Assembly: GCA_036625225.1 (NCBI GenBank)
Contig: JAZKUF010000001.1
Location: forward strand, 620,001 to 684,000
Length of the DNA stretch: 64,000 nucleotides
Origin: Accumulibacter jenkinsii
GTDB taxonomy: Bacteria > Pseudomonadota > Gammaproteobacteria > Burkholderiales > Rhodocyclaceae
Reading direction: 5' to 3'
Positions 53,888-63,914 of this stretch are shown piece after piece (position 1 is the first letter of the stretch; every line of letters starts with the position of its first letter). The translations under genes and the position numbers were made by a program. Under the pieces are notes generated by a model that was not told the DNA's origin, did no database searches, and saw nothing but the letters and a program-made list of their open reading frames with translations.

Positions 53888-55696
53888 ATGAAAGACAGAC
53901 TTTCCGGTCAGCTCGACCTGACCCGCCTCTTCGATCCCGGTACCGCACCGGCGTTGATCCGCTCGCTAGACTTGCGGGCCGACCATGTGGCGCGCGACAG
54001 CGATGCCGTTTGTGCGCTGATCGGTTCACCTTCGATGCTCCCGGCCGGCTCCGTTATCGCTTGTGCTCCGCCGGATCCGGCCGCCGACGTCCTCCGCGCC
54101 TGGCATGCGAACGGCGTAGACCTCCCCTCCCGGATCAGCGGCGCCTATGCCCTGGCGATCGTCGACAGCCGACGCGGCTGCGCTTTCCTGGCCGTTGACC
54201 GCTTCGCGATCGAGACCCTCTGTTATCGCAGCGATGGCAGGACGCTCGCCTTCTCCGACCGGGCCGACTGCGTCCAGGGGCGCGGCGATGCCTTCGATCC
54301 GCAAGCGATCTTCGACTACCTCTACTTCCACATGATCCCGGCACCACGCACCATCTTTCAGGAGGTGCGCCGTCTGCCGGCAGCAAACAGCCTGCTGATT
54401 GACCGCAATGGCACCCATGAGAGTCGCCACTGGCCATTGAATTTCGACGAAAAACACCGCCAGCCCTTCACCGCCGCGCGCAGCACCTTCCGCAAGCTGA
54501 TCCGCGACAGCATCGCCGGAGAAGTCGCCGGCCACGAGCGCGTCGGCGCTTTCCTGTCTGGCGGCACCGACAGTTCGACGGTCGCCGGCATGCTCTGCCA
54601 GGTGACCGGCAAAGCGGCGCCCGCCTACTCGATCGGCTTCGACGCCGAAGGCTACGACGAAATGGAATACGCCCGTCTCGCCGCCAGGCACTTTGGCTGC
54701 GAACATCATGAATACTATGTCACGCCGGCCGATCTCGTGACCAGCATTCCGGCAGTCGCCCGGCATTTCGACCAGCCCTTCGGCAACTCTTCGGCCCTGC
54801 CGGCGTATTACTGCGCCAAGATCGCACAGGCCGATGGCTGCACCAAGATGCTGGCCGGAGATGGCGGCGACGAACTTTTCGGCGGCAACACCCGCTACGC
54901 GACGCAACGGGTGTTCGAGTATTACCACAGCCTGCCGCTGGGCCTCAGGCGGCTGGTCGAACCGATGTGCACGGACGGCAGCCCCCTGCGGCGAATCCCC
55001 GGCATCAGGCAGGCCACCGGCTATGTCCGTCATTCGCGCGTACCCATGCCCGATCGCCTGCAGAGTTTCAATCTGCTCATGCAACTCGATCCGGCAAACG
55101 TGCTCACCGCCGATTTTCTCGCCCGGATCGATTCGAACGAACCGTCAAGCCATATGCAGGCCACCTGGAACGAGTGCCAGGCGCCGAGTCTGATCAACCG
55201 CATGCTCGCCTACGACTGGCGCTACACGCTGGCTGACAGCGACCTGCCGAAAGTGCGTGGCGCCACCCGCATGGCGGGCATCCCGGTCGCTTATCCCCTG
55301 TTGACCGACGGCCTGACCGATTTCTCGATGGCTCTGCCACCCGACTGGAAGCTTCGCCGCTTCAAGCTGCGCTGGTTCTTCAAGGAAGCCTTGCGTGGCT
55401 TCCTGCCCGACGAGATTCTCGCCAAGAAGAAAAAAGGCTTCGGCCTGCCATTCGGCGTGTGGACGACCCGCACGCCCGCATTGAGGGAACTGGTCGAAGA
55501 TTCTCTGCAGACTCTCGCCAAACGCGGCATCGTCCGCGCCGACTTCCTGCACCGGCTGACGAGCGAACATCTGCCCGAGCACCCGGGCTACTACGGCGAG
55601 ATGGTGTGGATTCTGACCATGCTCGAACAATGGCTGCGACACCAGGACGCGCAGAAGCAAGGCGGCGAGAGCGCAGCGGCAGCGGCTCAGGGCTGA
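53888..55696 (+). CDS. Asparagine synthetase-like amidotransferase lacking the N-terminal glutaminase Cys
   Basis: A 602-residue class II glutamine amidotransferase/asparagine synthetase homologue. The C-terminal synthetase domain has the PP-loop SGGTDSSTV near residue 222, YSIGFDAEGYDEM, and LAGDGGDELFGG. It continues to a KKKKGFGLPFGVW block typical of the family. The N-terminal domain is present (ISGAYALAIVD, FAVD-like DRFA) but starts MKDRLSGQLD, not MCG, so the nucleophilic Cys2 is absent. It may use ammonia directly or catalyse another adenylation/amidation. Lasso-peptide cyclases also lack the Cys. The neighbourhood gives no clear partner. Confidence 0.85.
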   Translation: MKDRLSGQLDLTRLFDPGTAPALIRSLDLRADHVARDSDAVCALIGSPSMLPAGSVIACAPPDPAADVLRAWHANGVDLPSRISGAYALAIVDSRRGCAFLAVDRFAIETLCYRSDGRTLAFSDRADCVQGRGDAFDPQAIFDYLYFHMIPAPRTIFQEVRRLPAANSLLIDRNGTHESRHWPLNFDEKHRQPFTAARSTFRKLIRDSIAGEVAGHERVGAFLSGGTDSSTVAGMLCQVTGKAAPAYSIGFDAEGYDEMEYARLAARHFGCEHHEYYVTPADLVTSIPAVARHFDQPFGNSSALPAYYCAKIAQADGCTKMLAGDGGDELFGGNTRYATQRVFEYYHSLPLGLRRLVEPMCTDGSPLRRIPGIRQATGYVRHSRVPMPDRLQSFNLLMQLDPANVLTADFLARIDSNEPSSHMQATWNECQAPSLINRMLAYDWRYTLADSDLPKVRGATRMAGIPVAYPLLTDGLTDFSMALPPDWKLRRFKLRWFFKEALRGFLPDEILAKKKKGFGLPFGVWTTRTPALRELVEDSLQTLAKRGIVRADFLHRLTSEHLPEHPGYYGEMVWILTMLEQWLRHQDAQKQGGESAAAAAQG

Positions 55697-55818
55697 GCCC
55701 CCGACTGCCGTTCCGCCTGCCCCGCGCGGGACTCGCCAAGTCGCCGTTGTAATTGTTCAGGAGGGAATTCTATGAATGAACTCAGTTGAACCTTCCGTTC
55801 CGTCGGAAGTAGCCTACC

Positions 55819-56679
55819 TCAACGTGCGTCATGAGTAATCGTGAGGTGCGAACCAAGAAAAGCGGCCTTGACGCCGTCCGGGTGACGCCGTGATGAGGAC
55901 CGCCAGTGTACTTCGGGCGGCAGCGGCTGGAAGAGGTCGGCGCGTGTTTCGCCCGCAAAAGGTTGCCATAGCGCGTAGTCCGGGCCTTCGATCGCCACCT
56001 GTACACCGAGCTGATGAAGCTGATGGGTAATTCCTTCCAGCGGTCGGGTCGACGCCAGAAACAGGAGATCGAACTTGACGATGTCAGGTTGCAGCGTGTG
56101 CACCAGGGAAAGGTCGATCGAACTGCGTCCAAAACCGCTCAAGGCGATGCCATAGCCACGCTGTCGGTAAGCGGCGACCGCCCGCGTGAAGTGATCGACC
56201 TCATCGACGCCGTCCGCATCGAATTCGAGCGTGACCTGTTGCGGGGTGAGTCCGCAAGAACGGAGAATTTCCTCGAAAGCGAGGCCGTGGTCGGTCGGCA
56301 CGCTCATCACGTGACGCCGGTTAACCTTGAGGTGCAGCCTGCCGCGAAGCGGGCGTGCGAGATAGCTGAGGACGTGCAGGGTTCTTACCAGACGATCGAC
56401 GTAGACGAACTCCTGATCATCGGCCGGCAGGACGAAAACCGCCTCCGCGCTGACCGGGTTACCGGTCGTCAGACCGTAAGCCCGCAAGACTGCTGCATGC
56501 CCATGGACACGGCGAGAAGCCGTCGCCGTGATGGAAAGAAAAACCGATTCGAGGGCCAGATTCGCGACATGGACGAACACCTGTGTCTCCCCCGAGATGC
56601 GAAACTTGGCGCTGAAGCGACCAGCCGGCAGACTATTGTGCTGATTGTTGAGCTGTTGAACGAGATCGATCAGTGGCAT
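55819..56679 (-). CDS. Degenerate EAL-domain protein
   Basis: A 286-residue protein. An N-terminal region of about 90 residues is followed by an EAL-like domain in which motifs are altered: LRSCGLTPQQVTLEFD takes the place of the motif region after the first helix, IALSGFGRSSIDLSL replaces DDFGTGYSSL, PDIVKFD replaces the D-x-IKID strand, and VAIEGPD stands where AEGVE should be. The EAL triplet itself and most metal ligands appear absent, so it is probably not a c-di-GMP phosphodiesterase; it could be a c-di-GMP or protein-binding module. It is divergent from nothing obvious and convergent with the asparagine-synthetase-like gene. Confidence 0.7.
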   Translation of the reverse strand: MPLIDLVQQLNNQHNSLPAGRFSAKFRISGETQVFVHVANLALESVFLSITATASRRVHGHAAVLRAYGLTTGNPVSAEAVFVLPADDQEFVYVDRLVRTLHVLSYLARPLRGRLHLKVNRRHVMSVPTDHGLAFEEILRSCGLTPQQVTLEFDADGVDEVDHFTRAVAAYRQRGYGIALSGFGRSSIDLSLVHTLQPDIVKFDLLFLASTRPLEGITHQLHQLGVQVAIEGPDYALWQPFAGETRADLFQPLPPEVHWRSSSRRHPDGVKAAFLGSHLTITHDAR

Positions 56680-56803
56680 TGCTTCTACTCCAGGAAGCGA
56701 CTTGGCCGGAGGAACCGGGGCGGGGAACAGGGTGGCTGGACGAGAGACACATGACTGCTTCCGGAGCCACCGGGGCGGTCAATGGCGCCCCGGTGCAGCG
56801 GCC

Positions 56804-57781
<978 letters not shown>

Positions 57782-58053
57782 GCGAATCTCCTCAACTGGA
57801 AACGATATGGGATCAAGCGACGGCTGCACTGCGTCGGCTCGCCTGCGGCAATTCAGCGCCTGGCCGTCGACCTTAGCCGCCTTGCCGTGCCACGCAAAGA
57901 CGAACTCCTTCTATGCTTATTCGCTCTCGGCGTGAATGCGGTCGGGCGACCGGCCGCCGGGCAGCGAAAGAATAAGCTACGCAGTTCTTGTTATTTGTCG
58001 TGCCGCTCCCGGCTGCCGACAATGACCACCTCAATCACCCACCGGAGAACGTC

Positions 58054-58269
58054 GTGCCCATCCAGTCCATCAACGCCAGAAACCAGTTCCGCGGCCGCAT
58101 CAAGGAAATCATTGACGGCCCTGTCGTTTCCGAAGTCGATGTCGAGACCGCCTACGGCATCGTCACTTCAGTGATCACCTCGCGCTCGGTCCGGGAACTG
58201 CAGTTGCAGGTCGGCACCGAAGTGCTGGCGCTGGTCAAGGCGACCGAAGTGTCGATCGCCAAGCTTTGA
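58054..58269 (+). CDS. ssuF: Molbindin/TOBE-domain protein, SsuF-like
   Basis: A 71-residue single Mop domain: SINARNQFRGRIKEIIDGPVVSEVDV, then SVITSRSVRELQLQVGTEVLALVKATEVSI, the classic molybdate/oxyanion-binding fold. The start is GTG at 58054 with GGAG upstream. It sits before ssuC and ssuB, as SsuF does in the Pseudomonas ssu operon, where it is needed for organosulfur use. The same sequence is repeated as the C-terminal domain of the neighbouring SsuB, so the pair probably arose by duplication. Confidence 0.8.
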   Translation: MPIQSINARNQFRGRIKEIIDGPVVSEVDVETAYGIVTSVITSRSVRELQLQVGTEVLALVKATEVSIAKL

Positions 58270-58327
58270 CGCAAACGTGCCGGGGTTCCCGCGGACAGGG
58301 TTCCCCTGAATCCCGCCGGAGATGCAC

Positions 58328-59116
58328 ATGAATTCATCGATCGAAGCCCTTCGCAATGGCACCAGGAGGCTGTTGCCGTGGCTGCTGCCGATAGCCATTC
58401 TGCTCGCCTGGGAGCTGTCGGCGCGCTGCGGCTGGCTGTCCACCCGCATTCTGCCGGAACCGCTGGCCGTCCTCAAAGCCGGCTGGACCCTCGCCCTCTC
58501 CGGCGAGTTATGGACCCACATCAGGGTCAGCGCCGGCCGGGCTCTCGCCGGCTTTGCCATCGGCGGCGGGCTGGGGCTCATCCTCGGCCTGCTGACCGGA
58601 TCGTTCCGCAGGGTGGAAATCGTTCTCGACACGACCCTGCAGATGATTCGCAACATCCCGCCCCTGGCGTTGATCCCGCTGGTCATCCTGTGGTTCGGCA
58701 TCGACGAGGTGGCCAAGCTGTTCCTGATTTCCTTCGGCGTCTTCTTTGCCGTGTACATCAACACCTTTCACGGCATCCGTTCGGTCGATCCCGCGCTGAT
58801 CGAAATGGGCCGCAGCTACGGCCTCTCCGGCTGGCCGCTGTATCGTGAAGTGATCCTGCCCGGTGCCCTGGCGTCGATCCTGGTCGGCGTCCGCTACGCG
58901 CTCGGCTTCATGTGGGTCATCCTGATCGTCGCCGAGACCATTTCCGCCCAGGCCGGCATCGGCTACATGACCATGAACGCTCGCGAGTTCCTGCAGACCG
59001 ATGTCGTCCTGCTCGGCATCCTGCTCTACGCGCTGCTCGGCAAGCTGGCCGATGCCGCCGCCCGCCTGCTGGAGCGGCGCTGGCTCCGATGGAATGGCGC
59101 CTACAGCAGCGCCTGA
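58328..59116 (+). CDS. ssuC: ABC transporter permease, SsuC/TauC type
   Basis: A 262-residue permease with six predicted membrane helices (starting LLPWLLPIAILLAWELSA) and the cytoplasmic EAA loop (GRSYGLSGWPLYREVILPGALASILVGVRYALG, about residues 162-195). The family imports aliphatic sulfonates, taurine, nitrate or similar. The ATG at 58328 is six bases from GGAG; the ATG at 58322 is too close. It lies between ssuF and ssuB. Confidence 0.85.
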   Translation: MNSSIEALRNGTRRLLPWLLPIAILLAWELSARCGWLSTRILPEPLAVLKAGWTLALSGELWTHIRVSAGRALAGFAIGGGLGLILGLLTGSFRRVEIVLDTTLQMIRNIPPLALIPLVILWFGIDEVAKLFLISFGVFFAVYINTFHGIRSVDPALIEMGRSYGLSGWPLYREVILPGALASILVGVRYALGFMWVILIVAETISAQAGIGYMTMNAREFLQTDVVLLGILLYALLGKLADAAARLLERRWLRWNGAYSSA

Positions 59117-59127
59117 GAGAAGAAACG

Positions 59128-60114
59128 ATGATGAAAAACGACAATCTCGAACTGGCGCAAGTCGAAGCCGTCGATGGCGAGCGCACCGGCCTTGCGGTGG
59201 AGGTCAGCGGACTGGTCAAACGTTTCGGCGAAAGGCAGGTTCTGCACGGTCTCGACCTGCGCATTCCGGCCGGCGAGTTCATCGCCATCGTCGGTCGCAG
59301 CGGCTGTGGCAAGAGCACCCTGTTGCGCCAGCTGGCCGGGCTCGACACGGTTTCCGGTGGCGCCATCGGCCTCGACGGCAAGGCGCGCGACGCCCTCGGC
59401 GATGAAGTGCGGATCATGTACCAGGAGGCTCGCCTGCTCCCCTGGCGGACGGTGATCCAGAACGTCGCCCTCGGGCTGTCCGGCAGCCGCACGCAAGTCC
59501 GGCGCCGGGCCGAGGAAGCGCTGGCGCAGGTGGGGCTCGCGGACCGCGCCGACGAGTGGCCCATCCGCCTCTCGGGCGGCCAGCGGCAGCGCGTCGCACT
59601 CGCCCGGGCGCTCATCCATCGCCCTCGCCTGCTGCTGCTCGACGAGCCCCTGGGAGCCCTGGATGCGCTGACGCGGATCGAAATGCAGCGCCTGATCGAG
59701 CAAATCTGGCGCCAGCACGCGTTCACCGCGGTCCTGGTGACACACGATGTCGGCGAAGCGGTGGCGCTCGCTGATCGCATCCTGCTGATCGAGGAAGGAC
59801 GTATCACCTTTGACGAACCCGTCGACCTGCCGCGGCCGCGGGAGCACGGCGAAGGGCGCTTCGCGGCGCTGGAAAGCCGGGTTCTCAAACGCCTGATGAC
59901 CGTCGAGGCGCTCAACCCCCGCAACCAGTTGCGCGGGCGGGTGACCGAGATCGTCATCGACCGGGTGCTTTCCGAGGTGCGGGTGCTGACGCCGGCCGGG
60001 GTGGTCAGTGCGGCAGTGCCCACCAGCGCCCTGAGGGAATTGTCGCTCGAACTCGGGGCCGAAGTGCTGGCCATTTTCAAGTCCAACGAAGTGGTTCTCG
60101 CCACCACCGATTGA
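59128..60114 (+). CDS. ssuB: ABC transporter ATP-binding protein SsuB-like with C-terminal Mop domain
   Basis: A 328-residue ATPase. Walker A GRSGCGKST (about residue 55), signature LSGGQRQRVALARAL, Walker B LLLLDEPLGALDALTR and H-loop VTHDVGEA are complete. After residue about 260 comes a molbindin domain (NPRNQLRGRVTEIVIDRVLSEV, then TSALRELSLELGAEVLAIFKSNEV) that closely resembles SsuF. A fused Mop domain is typical of ModC molybdate importers but unusual in SsuB, so the substrate could be molybdate or sulfonate, or the domain may be regulatory. No substrate-binding protein or monooxygenase gene lies nearby. Confidence 0.85.
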   Translation: MMKNDNLELAQVEAVDGERTGLAVEVSGLVKRFGERQVLHGLDLRIPAGEFIAIVGRSGCGKSTLLRQLAGLDTVSGGAIGLDGKARDALGDEVRIMYQEARLLPWRTVIQNVALGLSGSRTQVRRRAEEALAQVGLADRADEWPIRLSGGQRQRVALARALIHRPRLLLLDEPLGALDALTRIEMQRLIEQIWRQHAFTAVLVTHDVGEAVALADRILLIEEGRITFDEPVDLPRPREHGEGRFAALESRVLKRLMTVEALNPRNQLRGRVTEIVIDRVLSEVRVLTPAGVVSAAVPTSALRELSLELGAEVLAIFKSNEVVLATTD

Positions 60115-60232
60115 GTGTTCCTTTGGCAGATCGATATCAGGTCCGGGCTGATTTGCATCTGCCAATAACGTCGTTCTGCCCGTGTCCGATGCTCACTATA
60201 TTGACGGCTTGTGCTTTCGGACCTCAATCACT

Positions 60233-60514
60233 ATGGCAGCTCTGATCATCGGCGGCGACCGGGTAGCGGTCTACAGCAGCTATCTGCAGCGCCTGGGTTA
60301 TGCCACGATCCGCCACTGGAACGGCCGCAGAAAGAGCGAATGCCATCGCCCGATTCCGGTAGACACCAGCCTGATCGTCATTCTCATCGACCAGGTGAAT
60401 CACGGCCTGGCCCGGAAAACGCGGCGAATCGCCCATGAAATGCGCCTGCCCATCGTCTTCAGCGGCAGTGGCGTCGGACAACTGAGCGAGGCGATGGCGA
60501 GCCTCAGGGCTTGA
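60233..60514 (+). CDS. DUF2325 domain protein
   Basis: A 93-residue protein with the DUF2325 pattern: AALIIGGDRVAVYSSYLQRLGY, HWNGRRKSECHRPIPVDTSLIVILIDQVNH, then LARKTRRIAHEMRLPIVFSGSGVGQLSEAM. The fold is a small Rossmann-like domain and its function is not known. The ATG at 60233 gives the conserved start; a weak upstream ribosome site means a start at 60182 is possible. It stands alone after ssuB. Confidence 0.8.
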   Translation: MAALIIGGDRVAVYSSYLQRLGYATIRHWNGRRKSECHRPIPVDTSLIVILIDQVNHGLARKTRRIAHEMRLPIVFSGSGVGQLSEAMASLRA

Positions 60515-60798
60515 AGCGGACCGCCCTGCACCCGAGCCGCGGCGGCACGACGGGCCTCCCCTGGCGGCCGCGCGCCGCCCGCGTCAGATGCCCCGTCTTG
60601 TTCGCCGCGCCCCTTTCTCTCGCCATGGCCGTCGCATACCGTTATACGAAAAGCATCGTTCGGGCAACGCCGCTCGCCTGCTAGTCTGCCCGCCATCGCC
60701 CCTGACGAGGAAGCCCGCGCCCGGGGCGCAAGAGCACCTGCCGCCGGCCTTGGCATGCACGGCAAAGCGGCGTCCGATCTGACTACTGGAGAACAATG

Positions 60799-61632
60799 AT
60801 GAACCTGCGCAATAAATTTCTGGCTGGCGTGCTGGCCCTTGCGGCACTCGTCGGTGGTGCTGCCCACGCCGATCAACTGGCCGAGATCAGGAAGAAGGGC
60901 GAGATCGTTGTCGGCGTCCTCGGCACCGACGAACCCAACAGCTTCGTCGACCCGAAGACCCGGGAGATCGTCGGCTACGACGTCGATCTGGCGCGGGCGA
61001 TCGCCAAGAAGATTGGCGTCAGACTGACCCTCAAGCAACTCGCTGTCGCCGCCCGTATTCCGGAACTGGAACAGGGCCGCGTCGATCTGCTCGCCGCCTC
61101 GCTGACTCACAACAAGGAACGTGAAGCCAAGATTGATTTCTCGCTGACCACCTTCATCACCGGCCAAAAGGTCATCGTGCGCAAAGACAGCAACGTCACC
61201 GCAGTGCCGCAACTGGCAGGGAAAAAGGTCCTGACGGTAAAGGGCGGGACGCAGGAGTCGAATCTGCGCAAGGCGGTGCCTACGGCCGAGCTGGTGACCT
61301 TCGAGACCACCGGCCAGGCCTTCGTCGCTCTACAGCAGGGCAAGGGGGTCGGTTACGTCAACGACGAGGTATCGATCCTGGCCGATTATGCCAAGCTCGG
61401 CCCCGCCCAGAAGGACTTCGTGATCCTGCCCCAGAATCTCAGCATCGAACCGCTGGCGCTCGGCATCAGGAAAGGTGAACCCGCGCTGAAGAAGGTCGTC
61501 GACGACACCCTGCGCGAACTCGAGAAATCGGGCGAAGCCGAGAAACTGTTCTTCAAATGGTACGGGAACGATTCGAAGATCAAGTTCAAGGCACGCCCCT
61601 TCAAGATCGAAAGCGACCAGGTCGATAGCTGA
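60799..61632 (+). CDS. Polar amino-acid ABC transporter substrate-binding protein
   Basis: A 277-residue periplasmic binding protein of the glutamate/aspartate class. It has a signal peptide (NLRNKFLAGVLALAALVGGAAHA) and the ADQLAEIRKKGEIVVGVLGTDEPNSF start of the mature protein. The EIVGYDVDLARAIAKKIG block and TVKGGTQESNLRKA are typical. The second ATG (60799) is seven bases from GGAG and is preferred. It begins a four-gene operon with two permeases and an ATPase. Confidence 0.9.
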   Translation: MNLRNKFLAGVLALAALVGGAAHADQLAEIRKKGEIVVGVLGTDEPNSFVDPKTREIVGYDVDLARAIAKKIGVRLTLKQLAVAARIPELEQGRVDLLAASLTHNKEREAKIDFSLTTFITGQKVIVRKDSNVTAVPQLAGKKVLTVKGGTQESNLRKAVPTAELVTFETTGQAFVALQQGKGVGYVNDEVSILADYAKLGPAQKDFVILPQNLSIEPLALGIRKGEPALKKVVDDTLRELEKSGEAEKLFFKWYGNDSKIKFKARPFKIESDQVDS

Positions 61633-61700
61633 GGCTGCTGGCCTTCCCGCGCCATTCCCCGCCTCTGCGGGCGATGGCGCTGCCATACAATACTTTCTGC

Positions 61701-62405
61701 ATGCCCATGACGCCGCTCTTCAATCTCGACCTTCTGCTGACCGGCACCTATCACGACTGGCTGGTCGCGGGACTGATCACATCCCTCAGCCTGACCGGAA
61801 TCAGTCTGGCGCTGGCGCTGCCGCTGGCCATCATCATCGCGGTGATTCGCCTTTCGCCGGTGAAGGCGCTGCAATGGTCGGGTTTCGCCTTCGTCGAAGC
61901 AATCCGCAACGTGCCCTTGCTGGCGCACATGCTGTTCTGGTACTTCGGCGCTCCCGAGATCCTGCCGGCAGCAGCACGCGAATGGATCTACGCGCGTAAC
62001 GTCGAGGCCTGCAGCGCCATCATCGCGTTGACGCTCTACACCGCTGCCTACATGTCGGAGGATGTGCGCAGCGGCATCCGCTCGATTCCCCGCCAGCAGT
62101 TGGAAGCGGCGCGGGCGCTCGGTTTCGGCTTTGTCGCCAGCCTGCGACGGGTGGTGCTGCCGCAGGCGCTGCGCGTCACGATTCCACCCCTGATTTCGCA
62201 GACGCTCAACCTCTGGAAGGACACCAGCATCGCCACCGTCATCGGTGTCGCCGAACTGATGTATCAGGCCGCCAAGGTTGAAAGCGCCAGTTTCCGCAGC
62301 TTCGAGGCTTTCGCCTTCGCCTCGGCCGCTTATCTCGGCATCTCTCTCCTGATTGCCGGCGCCGCCGGCTGGTATCAGGCGCGCTTCCCGGTCCGAGCGA
62401 CATGA
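61701..62405 (+). CDS. Polar amino-acid ABC transporter permease 1
   Basis: A 234-residue HisM/GltJ-type permease with about five membrane helices. EAIRNVPLLAHMLFWYFG and the EAA-loop ARALGFGFVASLRRVVLPQALRVTIPPLISQTLNLWKDTS are hallmarks. The start is uncertain (61674 or 61701; no clear ribosome site). The stop overlaps the start of permease 2 (ATGA). Confidence 0.88.
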   Translation: MPMTPLFNLDLLLTGTYHDWLVAGLITSLSLTGISLALALPLAIIIAVIRLSPVKALQWSGFAFVEAIRNVPLLAHMLFWYFGAPEILPAAAREWIYARNVEACSAIIALTLYTAAYMSEDVRSGIRSIPRQQLEAARALGFGFVASLRRVVLPQALRVTIPPLISQTLNLWKDTSIATVIGVAELMYQAAKVESASFRSFEAFAFASAAYLGISLLIAGAAGWYQARFPVRAT

Positions 62406-63100
62406 TTGACCTGATCGACACCTACTGGCTGTATTTCCTCGTCGGACAATATCCGCATGGGCCGCTGGGCGGCCTGGCGCTGACCCTGATCCTCGCCATA
62501 CTCGGCCTGCTCTTCGCTTTTCCTCTTGGCCTCCTGCTGGGCATGGCCAGGGTCAGCCCCTGGCCATGCGTGCGCTGGCCGGTGAGCGCGCTGATCCATG
62601 TCGTCCGTGGCACACCGCTGCTGATGGTGGTCTTCTGGGCCTACTTCTTCCTCCCCGGCCTGACCGGGCAAAACACCGACCAGTTCTGGACCATGCTGAC
62701 CGCCCTGGTGATCTTCGACGCCGCCTACCTGGCGGAGATCATCCGCGCCGGCATCCACGGGATTGCCAGGGGACAGACCGAAAGCGCCCGCTCGCTGGGA
62801 TTCAGCTATCTGGATGCGATGCGTCTGGTGATCCTGCCGCAGGTGGTGCGCAACATGCTGCCCTCGCTGGTCAACCAGTTTGTGTCGACGATCAAGGCAA
62901 CCTCCCTCGGCTATATCATTGGCTTGACCGAAGTCTCTTTCATCGCCACCCAGATCAACACCCAGGTGCTGACCAGGCCAGCGGAGGTCTATCTGCTGCT
63001 CGGCCTGACCTATTTCATTCTCTGCTTCGGCCTCTCTCGCTTTGCATTCTGGCTGGAGCGCCATCACCAACAACGCACGATGGCCAAGGCACACGCATGA
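62402..63100 (+). CDS. Polar amino-acid ABC transporter permease 2
   Basis: A 232-residue GltK-type permease, related to permease 1. It has HVVRGTPLLMVVFWAYFFLPG and the EAA loop ARSLGFSYLDAMRLVILPQVVRNMLPSLVNQFVSTIKATSLG. It is translationally coupled to its neighbours on both sides by ATGA overlaps (62402 and 63097). Confidence 0.88.
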   Translation: MIDLIDTYWLYFLVGQYPHGPLGGLALTLILAILGLLFAFPLGLLLGMARVSPWPCVRWPVSALIHVVRGTPLLMVVFWAYFFLPGLTGQNTDQFWTMLTALVIFDAAYLAEIIRAGIHGIARGQTESARSLGFSYLDAMRLVILPQVVRNMLPSLVNQFVSTIKATSLGYIIGLTEVSFIATQINTQVLTRPAEVYLLLGLTYFILCFGLSRFAFWLERHHQQRTMAKAHA

Positions 63101-63840
63101 TCCAGATTGAAAAAATCAACAAGTGGTACGGCAGCTACCATGCCCTGGTGGACGTCACCGAGAACGTGGCCAAGGGCGAGGTGGTCGTCGTTTGCGGCCC
63201 ATCGGGATCGGGGAAATCGACCCTGATCCGCACGCTCAACCGGCTGGAGCCGATCCAGTCCGGGCGCATCGTCATCGACGGCGTCGACGCCCACGCTCCG
63301 CGCGTCAGGATCAATACCTTCCGTTCGCATATTGGCTTCGTCTTCCAGCAGTTCAATCTGTTTCCGCATCTCAGCGTGCTCGAAAACTGCACGCTGGCGC
63401 CGACCCGCCTGCGCGGACTCAAGCCCTCCGAAGCCCGCGACGAGGCGCTGGCGTTACTCGACCGGGTCGGCCTGGCGGCCAAGGCACGCGCCTATCCGGG
63501 CGAGCTTTCGGGCGGGCAGCAACAGCGGGTAGCGATTGCCCGCGCGCTGGCCATGCGGCCGCCGCTGATGCTCTTCGACGAGCCGACCAGTGCGCTTGAC
63601 CCCGAGATGGTCGGCGAGGTGTTGCTGGTCATGCGCGATCTCGCCCGTGACGGCATGACCATGGTGTGCGTGACACATGAGATGGGTTTCGCGCGGGATG
63701 TCGCCGACCGCGTGCTGTTCATGGACGAGGGCAAGGTTCTCGAACGCGCGGAGCCGAGCGAATTCTTTGCCCGCCCCGAGCATCCGCGGCTGCGCCAGTT
63801 CCTGTCGGACATCCGCACGCCGTTTTCGCAAGCCGCCTGA
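63097..63840 (+). CDS. Polar amino-acid ABC transporter ATP-binding protein (GltL/GlnQ type)
   Basis: A 247-residue ATPase with Walker A GPSGSGKST (near residue 34), Q-loop FQQFNLFPHLSVLEN, signature LSGGQQQRVAIARAL, Walker B LMLFDEPTSALDPEMVGEVL and H-loop VTHEMGFARDVADRVLFMDEG. It is the last gene of the importer operon. Confidence 0.94.
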   Translation: MIQIEKINKWYGSYHALVDVTENVAKGEVVVVCGPSGSGKSTLIRTLNRLEPIQSGRIVIDGVDAHAPRVRINTFRSHIGFVFQQFNLFPHLSVLENCTLAPTRLRGLKPSEARDEALALLDRVGLAAKARAYPGELSGGQQQRVAIARALAMRPPLMLFDEPTSALDPEMVGEVLLVMRDLARDGMTMVCVTHEMGFARDVADRVLFMDEGKVLERAEPSEFFARPEHPRLRQFLSDIRTPFSQAA

Positions 63841-63914
63841 CCGCCGGGAAGCGCTGCCGGGCCGATCCGCGTGGAGCGCAAACCGGGATCAACTAGTCGA
63901 TTCCATCTCTCCGG

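Noticed and set aside
16470..55696. One lasso-peptide cluster joining the PqqD-kinase protein and the Cys-less asparagine-synthetase homologue
   Set aside because: The genes are about 36 kb apart with many housekeeping genes between, and no B-type protease or transporter lies near either.
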